Position numbers and translations under genes: made by a program. From NCBI GenBank assembly GCA_023129805.1, contig JAGMBK010000002.1, positions 1 through 31,964 of the forward strand: 31,964 nt of DNA, read 5' to 3'. The DNA is from Candidatus Zixiibacteriota bacterium (GTDB lineage: Bacteria; Zixibacteria; MSB-5A5; SM1-73). Of this stretch, positions 13,850 through 21,926 are shown one piece after another; the stretch's first letter is position 1, and each line of letters opens with the position of its first letter. The notes beneath the pieces were generated by a model, which had not been told where the DNA came from, searched no databases, and saw nothing but the letters and a program-made list of their open reading frames with translations.

Positions 13850-14047
13850 GATCCCCCTCGATAATCAACTGCTTGTAACTGCAACAACAGACGCTCATCA
13901 TGTGCACTGGTGAGTCGCCGCTCAAAATCAAGAATTGTCAATTAATTATATCGACATTATTCCAAATAAATTTACACCTTTCCGTAAATGGTGAAGACAG
14001 ATAACAATATGCTTTACCAGATAAATAAAAGAATGTCGAAGTTAACC

Positions 14048-15280
14048 CTATGGAGACTCTCGGCGTAACGGTATTTCCCATACTGGACCAAGCCTTCTAA
14101 TATCAAACCCAAATAAACTATGAGGACGACAGACCTTTGATGTTTGGTAACTTATTCTGCCCTTCTCATACCCAGGTGGGATGTCCAAAGTAAACTCGTG
14201 CGGGAACTCCTTTATTATGTGTGCAATCGTTGTAGTGCTATTATTGTCATTTGATAGAAGTGTTATCTGCATTTCAATCTCACCTAACTGGGAGACGCTA
14301 TCCATATCACGTATACGGACTATCTGCTGATTTACAGAATGCGTATCTTGGGCAGATATATAGAGGCTGAAACTCTTTTCTCTTTTATCAATTTGACCAA
14401 GTCTACGGTTACGTACTTTGAGGAGGGAATCACATGGCTCGCAGAACAACTTGTGTCTCATGCAATCCCCGGTGATCCAAAATTCGGCTTTGCCCCACTC
14501 ATTCGATGTTATATACCTTTTAGTAGACGATGTGCCTGTTTCAAACGTCAATTCCAATTTAATACACTTACGCAAGTGTTCCTCATTTTCATCGTATAGC
14601 TTTATCGTCACACGGGCAATATCAAATTCAGCCTTCCAAGCTTTGTTATTGTGAATTAGTTGTTTCACGGAGTCAAATCCCACGCATTGATCATCTAGAT
14701 GACCGAGAATCAAAGTCGGTGGCTTGCAGCACATATTACTATTGTGGTCAATTGGTCTATAGGGGACGGTAAGTGGAATGGAACCGTGGGCGTCTGTTTC
14801 TAACCGACCCGTATGAAAAGATGAAGGCTCTGTTATGTAGAATGCTGCCGGGAAACCGTCTATTGGCCTTGAATCACGATAGTAAACTCTGACATCGATG
14901 CTATAGAACTCCATATTGTACAAGTTGGACTTGAATTCGTCCCTCCCTGATACTAAAGTATCTGATTTATCGAAAATATAGTATGTAATCCATTTGCCTT
15001 CAGGGCCAATAACAATCTCTGGGAAAGTGGCGCGCCCCTCAGAATCTATGATTTTCTTGAAACAACCGTAGTTAGGTGAACAGACCTCGACCATTTTCCC
15101 AACAAATACGACTTCAGTATCCTCAAAGGCATTACAGAATCTGATTGTTAAATATGGAAGTTCAGTTATGGATTGCGCATTGTGTTGGCTGGGCATCAAG
15201 AGAAGCGAGAAGACTAAGCCGAACTGGACCAACCAAATGCAACATGCGAATCTTGAAAAACCCGAATTAGAATATTTCAT
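14048..15280 (-). CDS. Hypothetical secreted cysteine-containing beta-rich protein
   Basis: An unrecognised 410-residue protein. The N-terminus (FACCIWLVQFGLVFSLLLM) is a signal peptide; the cysteines in it do not make a convincing lipobox. The mature part seems to hold three to four beta-sandwich modules, each with a TDxxG-like turn: DSEGRATFPEIVIG, ETDAHGSIPLTVPY and SNEWGKAEFWITG. Paired cysteines (CSPNYGC, NMCCKP, CMRHKLFCEPC) suggest disulfides outside the cytoplasm. I chose ATG 15278-15280; a TTG two codons earlier is in frame, and only a weak GAG motif precedes either. It follows the membrane-anchored gene by 58 bases and shares the TDA-G-S turn with the 13331-13849 product, so these may be related envelope components. 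Confidence 0.65.
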   Translation of the reverse strand: MKYSNSGFSRFACCIWLVQFGLVFSLLLMPSQHNAQSITELPYLTIRFCNAFEDTEVVFVGKMVEVCSPNYGCFKKIIDSEGRATFPEIVIGPEGKWITYYIFDKSDTLVSGRDEFKSNLYNMEFYSIDVRVYYRDSRPIDGFPAAFYITEPSSFHTGRLETDAHGSIPLTVPYRPIDHNSNMCCKPPTLILGHLDDQCVGFDSVKQLIHNNKAWKAEFDIARVTIKLYDENEEHLRKCIKLELTFETGTSSTKRYITSNEWGKAEFWITGDCMRHKLFCEPCDSLLKVRNRRLGQIDKREKSFSLYISAQDTHSVNQQIVRIRDMDSVSQLGEIEMQITLLSNDNNSTTTIAHIIKEFPHEFTLDIPPGYEKGRISYQTSKVCRPHSLFGFDIRRLGPVWEIPLRRESP

Positions 15281-15338
15281 ATTCAATTCTCAATTACAAA
15301 AAAACAGATCAGACACTTAAAGGAATCTCCGTTCCTCT

Positions 15339-16268
15339 TCATTTCTTGACTTGGTAGATCATTACGCTGTCATGATGCCTTGGAAAATAGTCGCCTGTTT
15401 TATGACCCAGCCCTCTATTATGAATACGGCTGAAGAACTCTTCGACTCCCGCCGCTATTGGAGGCCTATCTAATAATCTATAACTCTCAAGGTACTGCAT
15501 ACCCTCGAAATCCATGTAGGCAAGATACACCTTGTAATTCGTTCCTCCCCCTGATAGTATCTGTTCCCACTTCTCTGATTCTGTGGGGAGAGGGTGAGAT
15601 GCATAATCATTTTTTAAATGAACCAAAACCTCCTGCTGAGAACCTTCTTTCAAGTAAAGCAACGATTTATGATTTCTAAATGATTTGTACCAACGAAAAG
15701 GCTTTGTCCATCCGTCTGTATCTTCTCCTTCGTGTTCCAGACCAACCGATATGCTATATGCATAGCCTTTTCCCACATTCAGGAGTGTCAGAACTAAAAC
15801 CTCGTTGAGGCTACGATATCGCACAACAGATGACTGCAACATAAGTCTTGGTGCCATCTCGTATGTTCTATGCAATTTGGTTTCAACAAGGATTTCATGC
15901 GAAACACCTATGTATTCTTTTGTGCTCTTAGATAGCTCATTTGTTGCTAAAAAGAGAAATATTGTAGCTATCAATAAGCCAAAAGCTGCTATCGGAGTAA
16001 CGTAATACTTTACAATCTTGCTGAATTTACTCTCGTTGGGTTCGCCTCTAGTTGAATTTTCATCAGCAACTTCGACAAAATTTGATCTGTTGCGTTCCGT
16101 GGAACGGCCACTGGACGCTTCTCTCTGCTCTGCATTCGCAGCCTCCGTGCCGTCTGCAATTGAGCCTTCGGTGACTTCGCTCTCTTCGTGCTCCCTATCG
16201 TTGGATGCTTCCGTTTCAGACTTGTTGTTGTCCTTGTGGTCGTGTTTTTTCAGTTCGTTGTTAGACAT
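15339..16268 (-). CDS. Hypothetical single-pass membrane protein with acidic cytoplasmic tail
   Basis: I do not recognise this 309-residue protein. Residues 1-85 are highly charged and low in complexity (rich in E, S, N, K), likely disordered and cytoplasmic. One transmembrane helix follows at about 88-111 (YYVTPIAAFGLLIATIFLFL). Residues about 112-309 should lie outside the membrane and include VRYRSLNEVLVLTLLNVGKG, YSISVGLEHEG and KVYLAYMDFEGMQYLESYR, a beta-rich pattern like small extracytoplasmic sandwich domains. AGGAG lies 7 bases before the ATG at 16266-16268, so the start is firm. It is the first gene of the cassette; a promoter candidate lies at 16507-16535. Function unknown. Confidence 0.7.
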   Translation of the reverse strand: MSNNELKKHDHKDNNKSETEASNDREHEESEVTEGSIADGTEAANAEQREASSGRSTERNRSNFVEVADENSTRGEPNESKFSKIVKYYVTPIAAFGLLIATIFLFLATNELSKSTKEYIGVSHEILVETKLHRTYEMAPRLMLQSSVVRYRSLNEVLVLTLLNVGKGYAYSISVGLEHEGEDTDGWTKPFRWYKSFRNHKSLLYLKEGSQQEVLVHLKNDYASHPLPTESEKWEQILSGGGTNYKVYLAYMDFEGMQYLESYRLLDRPPIAAGVEEFFSRIHNRGLGHKTGDYFPRHHDSVMIYQVKK

Positions 16269-16506
16269 TAAAGGCTCCTTTCTTTGGCTACCCGACCTAC
16301 CGAACTCGTGTCGGATTGCGTATCTACAATCAATAATTGGGAATAGGATTTTACGCTCTTACTTGGCTGCTCCTTCGTTATCAATCACAAAAATCGGACA
16401 AGATGTCGATTCGACAATACTCCTGCGCAGGCAACTCCCCTTCGAACGACGGACAGCTTGTCGTTGAAAGATTCTGTTTCGAGATTTGCCTTTGCGACTT
16501 TTTTTT

Positions 16507-16535
16507 AATTTACAATAATGGCTTATATTTGTCAA
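16507..16535 (-). promoter_or_regulatory. Promoter candidate for envelope cassette
   Basis: On the minus strand TTGACA (16530-16535) and TAAATT (16507-16512) are 17 bases apart. The leader to the ATG at 16268 would be about 230 bases. Confidence 0.45.
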
Positions 16536-16725
16536 GAATAAAATTTAGATTCACCACAAAGTTCTATGGCTTGACGAAAAAAAAGTAGCCATTAGGAAAT
16601 GAGTTAAGGTCAACACATAAATTCCGAGATCATCTATAAATTTTCGTTTTTCTGGCAATCTGGATAGGTGATGTCTTAAATTGTCTGGAAAAATAATAGT
16701 GGAAGAAAGAAGTGGCATGAGGTAT

Positions 16726-16780
16726 CCTTGGGTGATTAAGATAAACAAGTCCTCCCGAATGAGGACGAAACCCAAGGAGG
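16726..16780 (+). promoter_or_regulatory. Hairpin leader overlapping a Shine-Dalgarno site
   Basis: CCTTGGGT (16726-16733) pairs with ACCCAAGG (16770-16777), enclosing a second stem GTCCTC/GAGGAC (16749-16754, 16761-16766). The outer stem covers part of AAGGAGG (16774-16780), the ribosome-binding site of the ATG at 16787. Such a fold would limit translation, as seen in leaders of some mobile elements. Confidence 0.45.
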
Positions 16781-16786
16781 TCCATC

Positions 16787-16918
16787 ATGCCAAAGGTAAG
16801 GATATCACCATCTGAAAGAATAAGCAAGGAGATTTCTGCGTTGTGTCAGGACCTGGTCCTGACACATTTTGATTTCAATGCGTCAGTCACGCAGGATTCC
16901 CCATACGGGGAAGAGTAA
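16787..16918 (+). pseudogene. Truncated ORF, first ~18 codons of a lost gene
   Basis: A well-placed AAGGAGG and ATG open a frame beginning MPKVRISPSERISKEISA. After codon 18 (16840) the sequence passes into the TGTGTCAGG hairpin repeat and the frame stops after 43 codons. The repeat family is also present at 12526-12574, so it seems to have replaced the rest of the gene. The start could belong to a transposase, given the leader, but the fragment is too short to identify. Confidence 0.45.
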
Positions 16919-16930
16919 GCTCCTGACGCA
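16842..16930. repeat. TGTGTCAGGACC hairpin plus TGCGTCAG/CTGACGCA repeat
   Basis: TGTGTCAGGACC and GGTCCTGACACA (16842-16853, 16855-16866) form a 12-bp stem around one T. Then TGCGTCAG (16879-16886) pairs with CTGACGCA (16923-16930), enclosing CCCCATACGGGG. The layout repeats that at 12526-12574. Confidence 0.6.
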
Positions 16931-17100
16931 ACCTTTAAAGCCCGATTTCTGAAAAATACACTATGTTTACATTTTTATTATAGACATTTATGAAAACTTG
17001 TCAAGAAATTTTTAAATTACTTTTCAGATTGGTAATGTTGATTTGGGTAATTGGCTTTTGGAGTCCAAACGATCAGACAGCCATTCGGGTGAGCCTCCGT

Positions 17101-17970
17101 TTAATCTCTCATTGGCTGGCATTTAGAACAGAAATAACTTGATCTCTGGTTGATCTTGATCCTTTTTATTTTAGTTCTACATCTTTTACAAGACTCCTCT
17201 TCCCTGCCATAGACTTTGTGTTGTAATTGAAATCTTCCTATCTTCCCATCGACGTTCAAGTAGTTTTCTACCGATGATCCTCCAGCTTTAATGGCTTTAT
17301 GCAATATCTTCCCTATGGCTTTATGAAGACCCCTTAGTTTGTTTTCACTAAGCAGCTCTGCTTTCTGCGCAGGATGTATCTTTGCCTCAAAGAGGGATTC
17401 ATCCACATAGATATTACCCAATCCGGCGATAATGTGCTGATTTAGAAGCGCGGATTTGATCCTCCTCTTTCGTCTTCTGAAAATCTCGAAAAATTCAGAA
17501 AATTTAATTTCAAGCGCCTCCGGTCCCAACTTTTTCAACTCAACAACATCCTTTTCCTCTGCGGTATTGAACAATTTTATTTTGCCAAATTTTCTTTGGT
17601 CGTTATAGCGAAGCTGTTCATCCGAGCCATAAAATCTAAAGATCAGATGATCGTGTTTGTCATAAAGTTCCGATTCAGACCGACATCGACCTGATGGTTT
17701 GTGTGGTAAATCTGCGGATCTGATGAAAAGAAAATTTCCAGTCATCCCCAGATGAACTAAAATCGTTTTCCCTCCAGACAAATCTATAAGCAGATATTTC
17801 CCTCTTCTTCTCACTCCTTTGACCCTTTTCTGAATGATCGCTTTCTTGAAGAGATTAAAATTCTGCCTTACTATCCCAGGAAAAATTGCCTTAACTTCTT
17901 TTATCCTTTTTCCCGCAATAGCCTTGTGTAATCCCTGGGCTATGGTCTCAACCTCAGGCAATTCCGGCAT
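17101..17970 (-). CDS. mutM: Formamidopyrimidine-DNA glycosylase
   Basis: A bifunctional base-excision enzyme that removes 8-oxoguanine and formamidopyrimidines and cuts the DNA by beta/delta elimination. The mature N-terminus PELPEVET gives the catalytic Pro2 and Glu3; K58 in RRGKYLLIDL is the conserved strand-contacting lysine. The middle helix-two-turn-helix region (AGLGNIYVDESLFEAKIHP) is intact. The C-terminal zinc finger has CKRCRTK and FCSKCQ with the conserved arginine in INQRSSYFC. At 289 residues it is slightly long for the family, with an insert around GRCRSESELYDKHD. The ATG at 17968-17970 has no good ribosome-binding site; a repeat element ends 28 bases upstream and may have replaced the original leader. 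Confidence 0.95.
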   Translation of the reverse strand: MPELPEVETIAQGLHKAIAGKRIKEVKAIFPGIVRQNFNLFKKAIIQKRVKGVRRRGKYLLIDLSGGKTILVHLGMTGNFLFIRSADLPHKPSGRCRSESELYDKHDHLIFRFYGSDEQLRYNDQRKFGKIKLFNTAEEKDVVELKKLGPEALEIKFSEFFEIFRRRKRRIKSALLNQHIIAGLGNIYVDESLFEAKIHPAQKAELLSENKLRGLHKAIGKILHKAIKAGGSSVENYLNVDGKIGRFQLQHKVYGREEESCKRCRTKIKRIKINQRSSYFCSKCQPMRD

Positions 17971-17998
17971 GTTTTTTTGTCAAAAGGAAGCTCGATTT

Positions 17999-18181
17999 TC
18001 GGTTGTTCGTATGAATGCTTCGCATCGTTGGCGAAGCTCGTATCGAGACTCGATAATCGAAGCTCGAAACTTGAACCTTAATAATCACTCATTCCAGCTT
18101 CGATCTTCGCGCTTCCAGCATCGATACCAGCATGCGTATGCACTCATACGAGTCGCCACCGTCAAACCAGCTTCGAATCTC
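17999..18181 (-). repeat. ~180-bp palindrome-rich repeat, copy 2 (between nadA and mutM)
   Basis: This is the reverse-strand partner of 10385-10560. TCGGTTGTTCGTATGAATGC starts it on the plus strand and CAAACCAGCTTCGAATCTC ends it. About 45-55 bases at each end match closely and the middle has diverged. Read in the direction of the downstream gene (mutM here, rtcB for copy 1), both copies have the same orientation and end about 30 bases before the start codon, followed by a shared TTCCTTT. Confidence 0.8.
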
Positions 18182-18217
18182 TCGATGACGATATAGTCGA
18201 ATGAAACTGAAATCGAC

Positions 18218-19144
18218 TCAGACTATCTCCAGCATTCTGTCGATGGACCTTTTTGCTTTTTGGGCAACCTCAGGTGGGACTTCGACGGGGTAGGCCATAT
18301 CCTCCAGAGACCACAATATTTTCTCTAAATTATTTAACTTCATGTTGTGGCAGTCTGCCAAGTTGCTGGCGGGGTAGAATTGTTTTTGCGGATTTTCTTT
18401 TTTCAATCTGTGAAGTATGCCAATTTCCGTGCCGATGATGAACTCCTCTGAATTTGATTCTTTGGCATATCTGCAAATGCCAGAGGTGGAAAGAACCTTA
18501 TCTGCCATGGCAATCACGTCCGGGGTGCATTCAGGATGCACCAAGACTTCAGCTTTGGGATATTGAGCCTTCTTTTTCAAAATATCTTCAGCTAAAATGC
18601 GTCTGTGGGTGGGACAATAACCCTCCCACAAAATCATCTTTCGATTGGCTTGTTTGGCGGAAAAGTCGCCCAGATATTTGTCTGGAATAAACAGAATTTC
18701 CTTCTCTTCAGGAATCGATTGAACCACCTTCACCGAATTGGCGGAGGTGCAGCAATAGTCGGACTCCGCCTTTATCTCGGCGGTGGTATTCACGTAGGTA
18801 ACCACCACCGCCTCCGGATATGTCTTTTTCATCTCCTTCAGTTGCCTGGGAGTAATCATGTTGGACATGGCACAGCCAGCATTTAAATCAGGCATCAAAA
18901 CGGTTTTGTTCGGTGAGAGAATCTTGGCGGTTTCCGCCATAAAATGAACCCCACAGAAGACGATCACCTCCGCGTCGGTCTTGGCGGCTTGCTGGCTCAA
19001 TCCCAGGGAATCACCCACAAATTCGGCAATGTCCTGCACCTCTCCTATCTGATAGTTGTGAGCCAAAATGATGGCTTTACGCTCTTCTTTGAGCTTTAAA
19101 ATATCGTTTACCAGCTTATCGTTTTTGACTTCGGGTATACTCAT
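18218..19144 (-). CDS. nadA: Quinolinate synthase
   Basis: A [4Fe-4S] enzyme that condenses iminoaspartate with dihydroxyacetone phosphate to quinolinate in NAD synthesis. The three pseudo-symmetric domains are complete. The cluster cysteines are best placed in DLNAGCAMSNM, WEGYCPTHRR and NLADCHNMK. Other family blocks are AIILAHNYQIGEVQDIAEFV, GDSLGLSQQAAKTDA, FCGVHFMAETAKIL, VVVTYVNTTAEIKAESDYCC and VHPECTPDVIAMAD. I chose ATG 19142-19144 (308 residues, close to the ~300 of short NadA enzymes); a GTG at 19172-19174 adds ten residues and overlaps AGGTG, so it remains possible. nadB and nadC are not in the window. It follows the DUF1858 gene by about 110 bases and probably shares its promoter. 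Confidence 0.95.
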   Translation of the reverse strand: MSIPEVKNDKLVNDILKLKEERKAIILAHNYQIGEVQDIAEFVGDSLGLSQQAAKTDAEVIVFCGVHFMAETAKILSPNKTVLMPDLNAGCAMSNMITPRQLKEMKKTYPEAVVVTYVNTTAEIKAESDYCCTSANSVKVVQSIPEEKEILFIPDKYLGDFSAKQANRKMILWEGYCPTHRRILAEDILKKKAQYPKAEVLVHPECTPDVIAMADKVLSTSGICRYAKESNSEEFIIGTEIGILHRLKKENPQKQFYPASNLADCHNMKLNNLEKILWSLEDMAYPVEVPPEVAQKAKRSIDRMLEIV

Positions 19145-19256
19145 AAACCAATTCCACAGAATAAAAACTTTCACCTGAGACCGTGCTGGAATACTTAGAT
19201 TCCCAATCTAAAAAACTTTATTGGAAAGAAGAAAGAGTCGCCAAGATCAACGCACT

Positions 19257-19517
19257 TTAGGATTCGGTCTTTTCTTTATCCGGTGCGGCATCCTTAATTT
19301 CTTCAACAGGAGAAGCTATGGTTTTATTAAGATCTTCGATCAATTTATCAACCTCCACTCCGTGCGCAAGCGCCCCTTGCTTAATGGTCTCATTGTCTGC
19401 AAGATGACAGCCAAAACAGTGCATCCCGAATTGGAAAAAAGTTTTAACCGTCTCCGGATACTTTTTCAAAACTTCTCCAAAAGTCATCTCTTTGGTTATC
19501 TTAGCTTCCTGTGCCAT
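19257..19517 (-). CDS. DUF1858 / hybrid-cluster-associated redox disulfide protein
   Basis: An 86-residue cytoplasmic protein. ITKEMTFGEVLKKYPETVKT followed by FFQFGMHCFGCHLADNETIK and AHGVEVDKLIEDLN is the DUF1858 pattern, with the CxxC of GMHCFGC as a likely redox disulfide or metal site. Members often sit near hybrid-cluster proteins or iron-sulfur enzymes in anaerobes; the biochemical role is not settled. The acidic, alanine-rich tail after residue 68 is probably disordered. GGAGG lies 7 bases before the ATG, so the start is firm. Here the partner is nadA, an oxygen-sensitive Fe-S enzyme, and a link to cluster protection is a guess. Confidence 0.85.
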   Translation of the reverse strand: MAQEAKITKEMTFGEVLKKYPETVKTFFQFGMHCFGCHLADNETIKQGALAHGVEVDKLIEDLNKTIASPVEEIKDAAPDKEKTES

Positions 19518-19871
19518 AAATTTGCCTCCTTTATTTTTTTATCGGCAGAATACTCTTAGTCCCAAACCGGAGCATTTTTTTAGGGCGAAGTTTAAAAGTC
19601 AATGTTCATTCCGGTATTAACGTCGCCTCCTCCACACTGCTCAATAGAATACCAAACTTTGATTTGAAATATTGGACTTCTTTGATCTTCTTTATGCTGA
19701 ATTCAAGTTTTCTTTATGAACTCATATTTTCAACACCAAGATAGGTAACCCTCAGAAAAAGTCAAGAAGATTGGGAATCGCTTTTGCGGAAGTTTTAAAG
19801 TGAGTTTATTTGGGAGGTTTTATATGATTAACGAATCACCAAAGCTCGTTTGAACTTTCGCTCATTATCAC
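19518..19871. other. Intergenic region upstream of DUF1858 gene
   Basis: These 354 bases hold the promoter candidate at 19738-19765 and no gene I would support. A ten-codon frame at 19824-19853 on the plus strand has a GGGAGG before it but no other sign of being real. Confidence 0.5.
19738..19765 (-). promoter_or_regulatory. Promoter candidate for DUF1858-nadA
   Basis: Minus-strand TTGACT (19760-19765) and TATCTT (19738-19743) are 16 bases apart. The same TATCTT -10 box appears in the etfB promoter. The leader would be about 215 bases. Confidence 0.45.
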
Positions 19872-21884
19872 CTACAATGCTTTTTCGAGAAGCTCTGCCA
19901 GATCAAAGGCTGCCATATAGTTTTCCATCCCCTTCTCTTTGATTCCATCCCCCAGCATGGTCAAGCAGTATGGACAGGCAGTTGCCACCACCGAGGCGTT
20001 GGTGAAGGCGGCTTGATCCACCCGCATATGATTTATCCTTGTGCCGATGGTCTCCTCCATCCACATTCTTCCTCCACCCGCACCACAGCAGAAGCTCTTT
20101 TCTCTGGTTCGCTCCATCTCCACCAACTTCGTACCCTTGATGGAACCCAAAAGGTTTCTGGGAGCATCATAGATGTTATTATGTCGTCCTAAATAGCAGG
20201 AATCATGATATACCGCGGTCATCTCCACACCGGTTTTCCATCTCAACTTTCCTTCTTTGAACAGAGTCCAGAGGAATTCACTATGATGGAACACTTCATA
20301 ATTGCCACCAAATTGATGATATTCGTTTTTGAAGGTGTTAAAACAATGAGGGCAGAATGTGATGATCTTTTTTATTCCGTATTTGTTGAAAAGCTCGATG
20401 TTCTGTTGCATGAGAATCTGAGTTAGGTATTCATTTCCCATTCGACGAGCAGTCTCTCCGCAACACATCTCCTCTACACCCAGTATCCCGAAGCTTATAC
20501 CTGCCTTCTGCAAAAGACCTACCAGGCTTCGGGTCACTTTTTTGTTGCGCTCATCATATGAGCCAGCACAGCCCACCCAGAGAAGATAATCCACATCACC
20601 TTTTTCAGCTACAGTTTTCAAATCCAGATCCTTCGCCCAATCCGCCCGTGTGGCAAAACCAATGGCCCAGGGATTATAATTGGTCTCCATATTCTTGAAG
20701 AAAAGCTTAACCTCCGGAGAGAACTTGCTCTCCATCAAAACCAGGTAACGCCTCAAATCCACCATCTTGTCGATCACCTCCACAAAGACCGGACAGGCTT
20801 GCTGACAAGCGCCACAGGTGGTGCAAGCCCAGAGCTCATCTTCGGAGATCACATTGCCGGCAATAGGTTTGGTCTGCTCTTCATCACCCTCTCCTAACCT
20901 GAGGTTTTTCCCCTGACTGGTCAGATGATTTTTTAAATCCTGAATGACCTTCTTGGGCGAAAGAGGTTTTTCGGAAAGATAGGCTGGACAGTTGTCCTGA
21001 CATCTGCCACAGCGGGTGCAGGCGTCTGTGTCAAGCAGTTGTTTCCAGGTAAACTCCTGCAGTTTTGCCACCCCGAAAGTCTCCTGATTTTCTATATCCA
21101 GTATAGGCTTGACCTCTCCCGAAGGAGCAAAGGATCTGAAAAACTGATTCAAAGCTGAGGTGATTAAATGCAGAAGCTTAGAATAGGCAATATATCCGAT
21201 GAAGCCAAAAGCCAAGAATAAGTGTATCCACCAAAATGTAGCGTGAAGTGTCCTCAAAGGGGCTCCGCTTTCTTGAGGCGATGCAAACAATTTGCTTATC
21301 TCCCAACCCACAAACGAATATCTCTCAAAATCCGGTCTGGTGATGGCAATGCGAACTCCTTCATTGAAGAAGCCAGTGACAAGAACAAGAAAGATCAAAA
21401 TCAAACCGATCAGGTCTTCCGGTTTATTGTCCAGCATATCCGGCTTGAGGACATATCTACGAAAAGCCAGCAGAATCACGCCAATTATGGCTAACAATCC
21501 AAAGAGATCCAAAACGAAGGAAAAGAAAAGATAGAAACTCCCCTGAATGAAGACCTTACCAAAGATTAACTTGGTGAGGTCCTCCTGGATGAAGATCAGA
21601 ATGGTACCCAGAAGGAGGACGAGAAATCCCCAGAACAAAAAGAGATGCGTAATTCCAGGGTATGGCTCTTTGAGGATTCGTTTGTGAAAGAGCCCAAATG
21701 AGAAAAGCGATCCTATTCTTCTGGGTATGTTGTCAAGCCTGTTTTCAGGCTTGCCTGTCCGCCAAAGTCGGATGCGTTTAATCAGACCATAGACGAAGAT
21801 TATAATGACGATTAAGCCCAAACCATAAACTGGCCAGCGCACCCAATGTCCTACGTTCCAGAAAATCTCTCGCGTGATCTCCAT
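19872..21884 (-). CDS. ETF-associated membrane Fe-S oxidoreductase (EMO-like, HdrD/NarI-type)
   Basis: A 670-residue membrane protein expected to take electrons from EtfAB and reduce menaquinone. The first ~250 residues hold five to six transmembrane helices (for example VYGLGLIVIIIFVYGLI and LFLFWGFLVLLLGTILIFI), with histidines such as HATFWWIHLFLAFGF that could hold heme b as in NarI. Two 4Fe-4S motifs follow, CTRCGRCQDNCPAY and CTTCGACQQACPVFV. The C-terminus has two cysteine-rich CCG domains: VGCAGSYDER...EEMCCGE, and YHDSCYLGRHNN...SFCCGAGGG, which in heterodisulfide-reductase relatives bind a noncubane cluster. It starts 42 bases after etfA, confirming the partner. The ATG has a weak upstream site (GAGAG directly adjacent). 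Family knowledge from syntrophic and metal-reducing bacteria supports the ETF:menaquinone role; the sequence alone cannot prove the quinone. Confidence 0.9.
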   Translation of the reverse strand: MEITREIFWNVGHWVRWPVYGLGLIVIIIFVYGLIKRIRLWRTGKPENRLDNIPRRIGSLFSFGLFHKRILKEPYPGITHLFLFWGFLVLLLGTILIFIQEDLTKLIFGKVFIQGSFYLFFSFVLDLFGLLAIIGVILLAFRRYVLKPDMLDNKPEDLIGLILIFLVLVTGFFNEGVRIAITRPDFERYSFVGWEISKLFASPQESGAPLRTLHATFWWIHLFLAFGFIGYIAYSKLLHLITSALNQFFRSFAPSGEVKPILDIENQETFGVAKLQEFTWKQLLDTDACTRCGRCQDNCPAYLSEKPLSPKKVIQDLKNHLTSQGKNLRLGEGDEEQTKPIAGNVISEDELWACTTCGACQQACPVFVEVIDKMVDLRRYLVLMESKFSPEVKLFFKNMETNYNPWAIGFATRADWAKDLDLKTVAEKGDVDYLLWVGCAGSYDERNKKVTRSLVGLLQKAGISFGILGVEEMCCGETARRMGNEYLTQILMQQNIELFNKYGIKKIITFCPHCFNTFKNEYHQFGGNYEVFHHSEFLWTLFKEGKLRWKTGVEMTAVYHDSCYLGRHNNIYDAPRNLLGSIKGTKLVEMERTREKSFCCGAGGGRMWMEETIGTRINHMRVDQAAFTNASVVATACPYCLTMLGDGIKEKGMENYMAAFDLAELLEKAL

Positions 21885-21926
21885 CTCTCGACTTTCTACG
21901 TTAAACCTTGAACTTTGAACGCTTTT

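Larger units (their letters stand above)
16269..17100. other. Gene-poor interval with promoter, hairpin leader and decayed ORF
   Basis: No complete gene is visible in these 832 bases. It contains the minus-strand promoter candidate at 16507-16535, a hairpin leader plus truncated ORF at 16726-16918, and two hairpin repeats at 16842-16930. The last 170 bases before mutM are A+T-rich with nothing I can assign. Confidence 0.6.

Noticed and set aside
14339..14654. Two overlapping plus-strand frames of about 80 residues
   Set aside because: They lie antisense to the secreted 410-residue protein and have no supporting features.
16018..16467. 149-residue plus-strand frame rich in serine and leucine
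   Set aside because: Most of it is antisense to the charged, low-complexity tail of the 15339-16268 protein, whose minus-strand start has a strong ribosome-binding site.
19824..19853. Ten-codon ORF with GGGAGG upstream
   Set aside because: Too short to support, converges on the end of the oxidoreductase gene, and a good ribosome-binding site alone is weak evidence.
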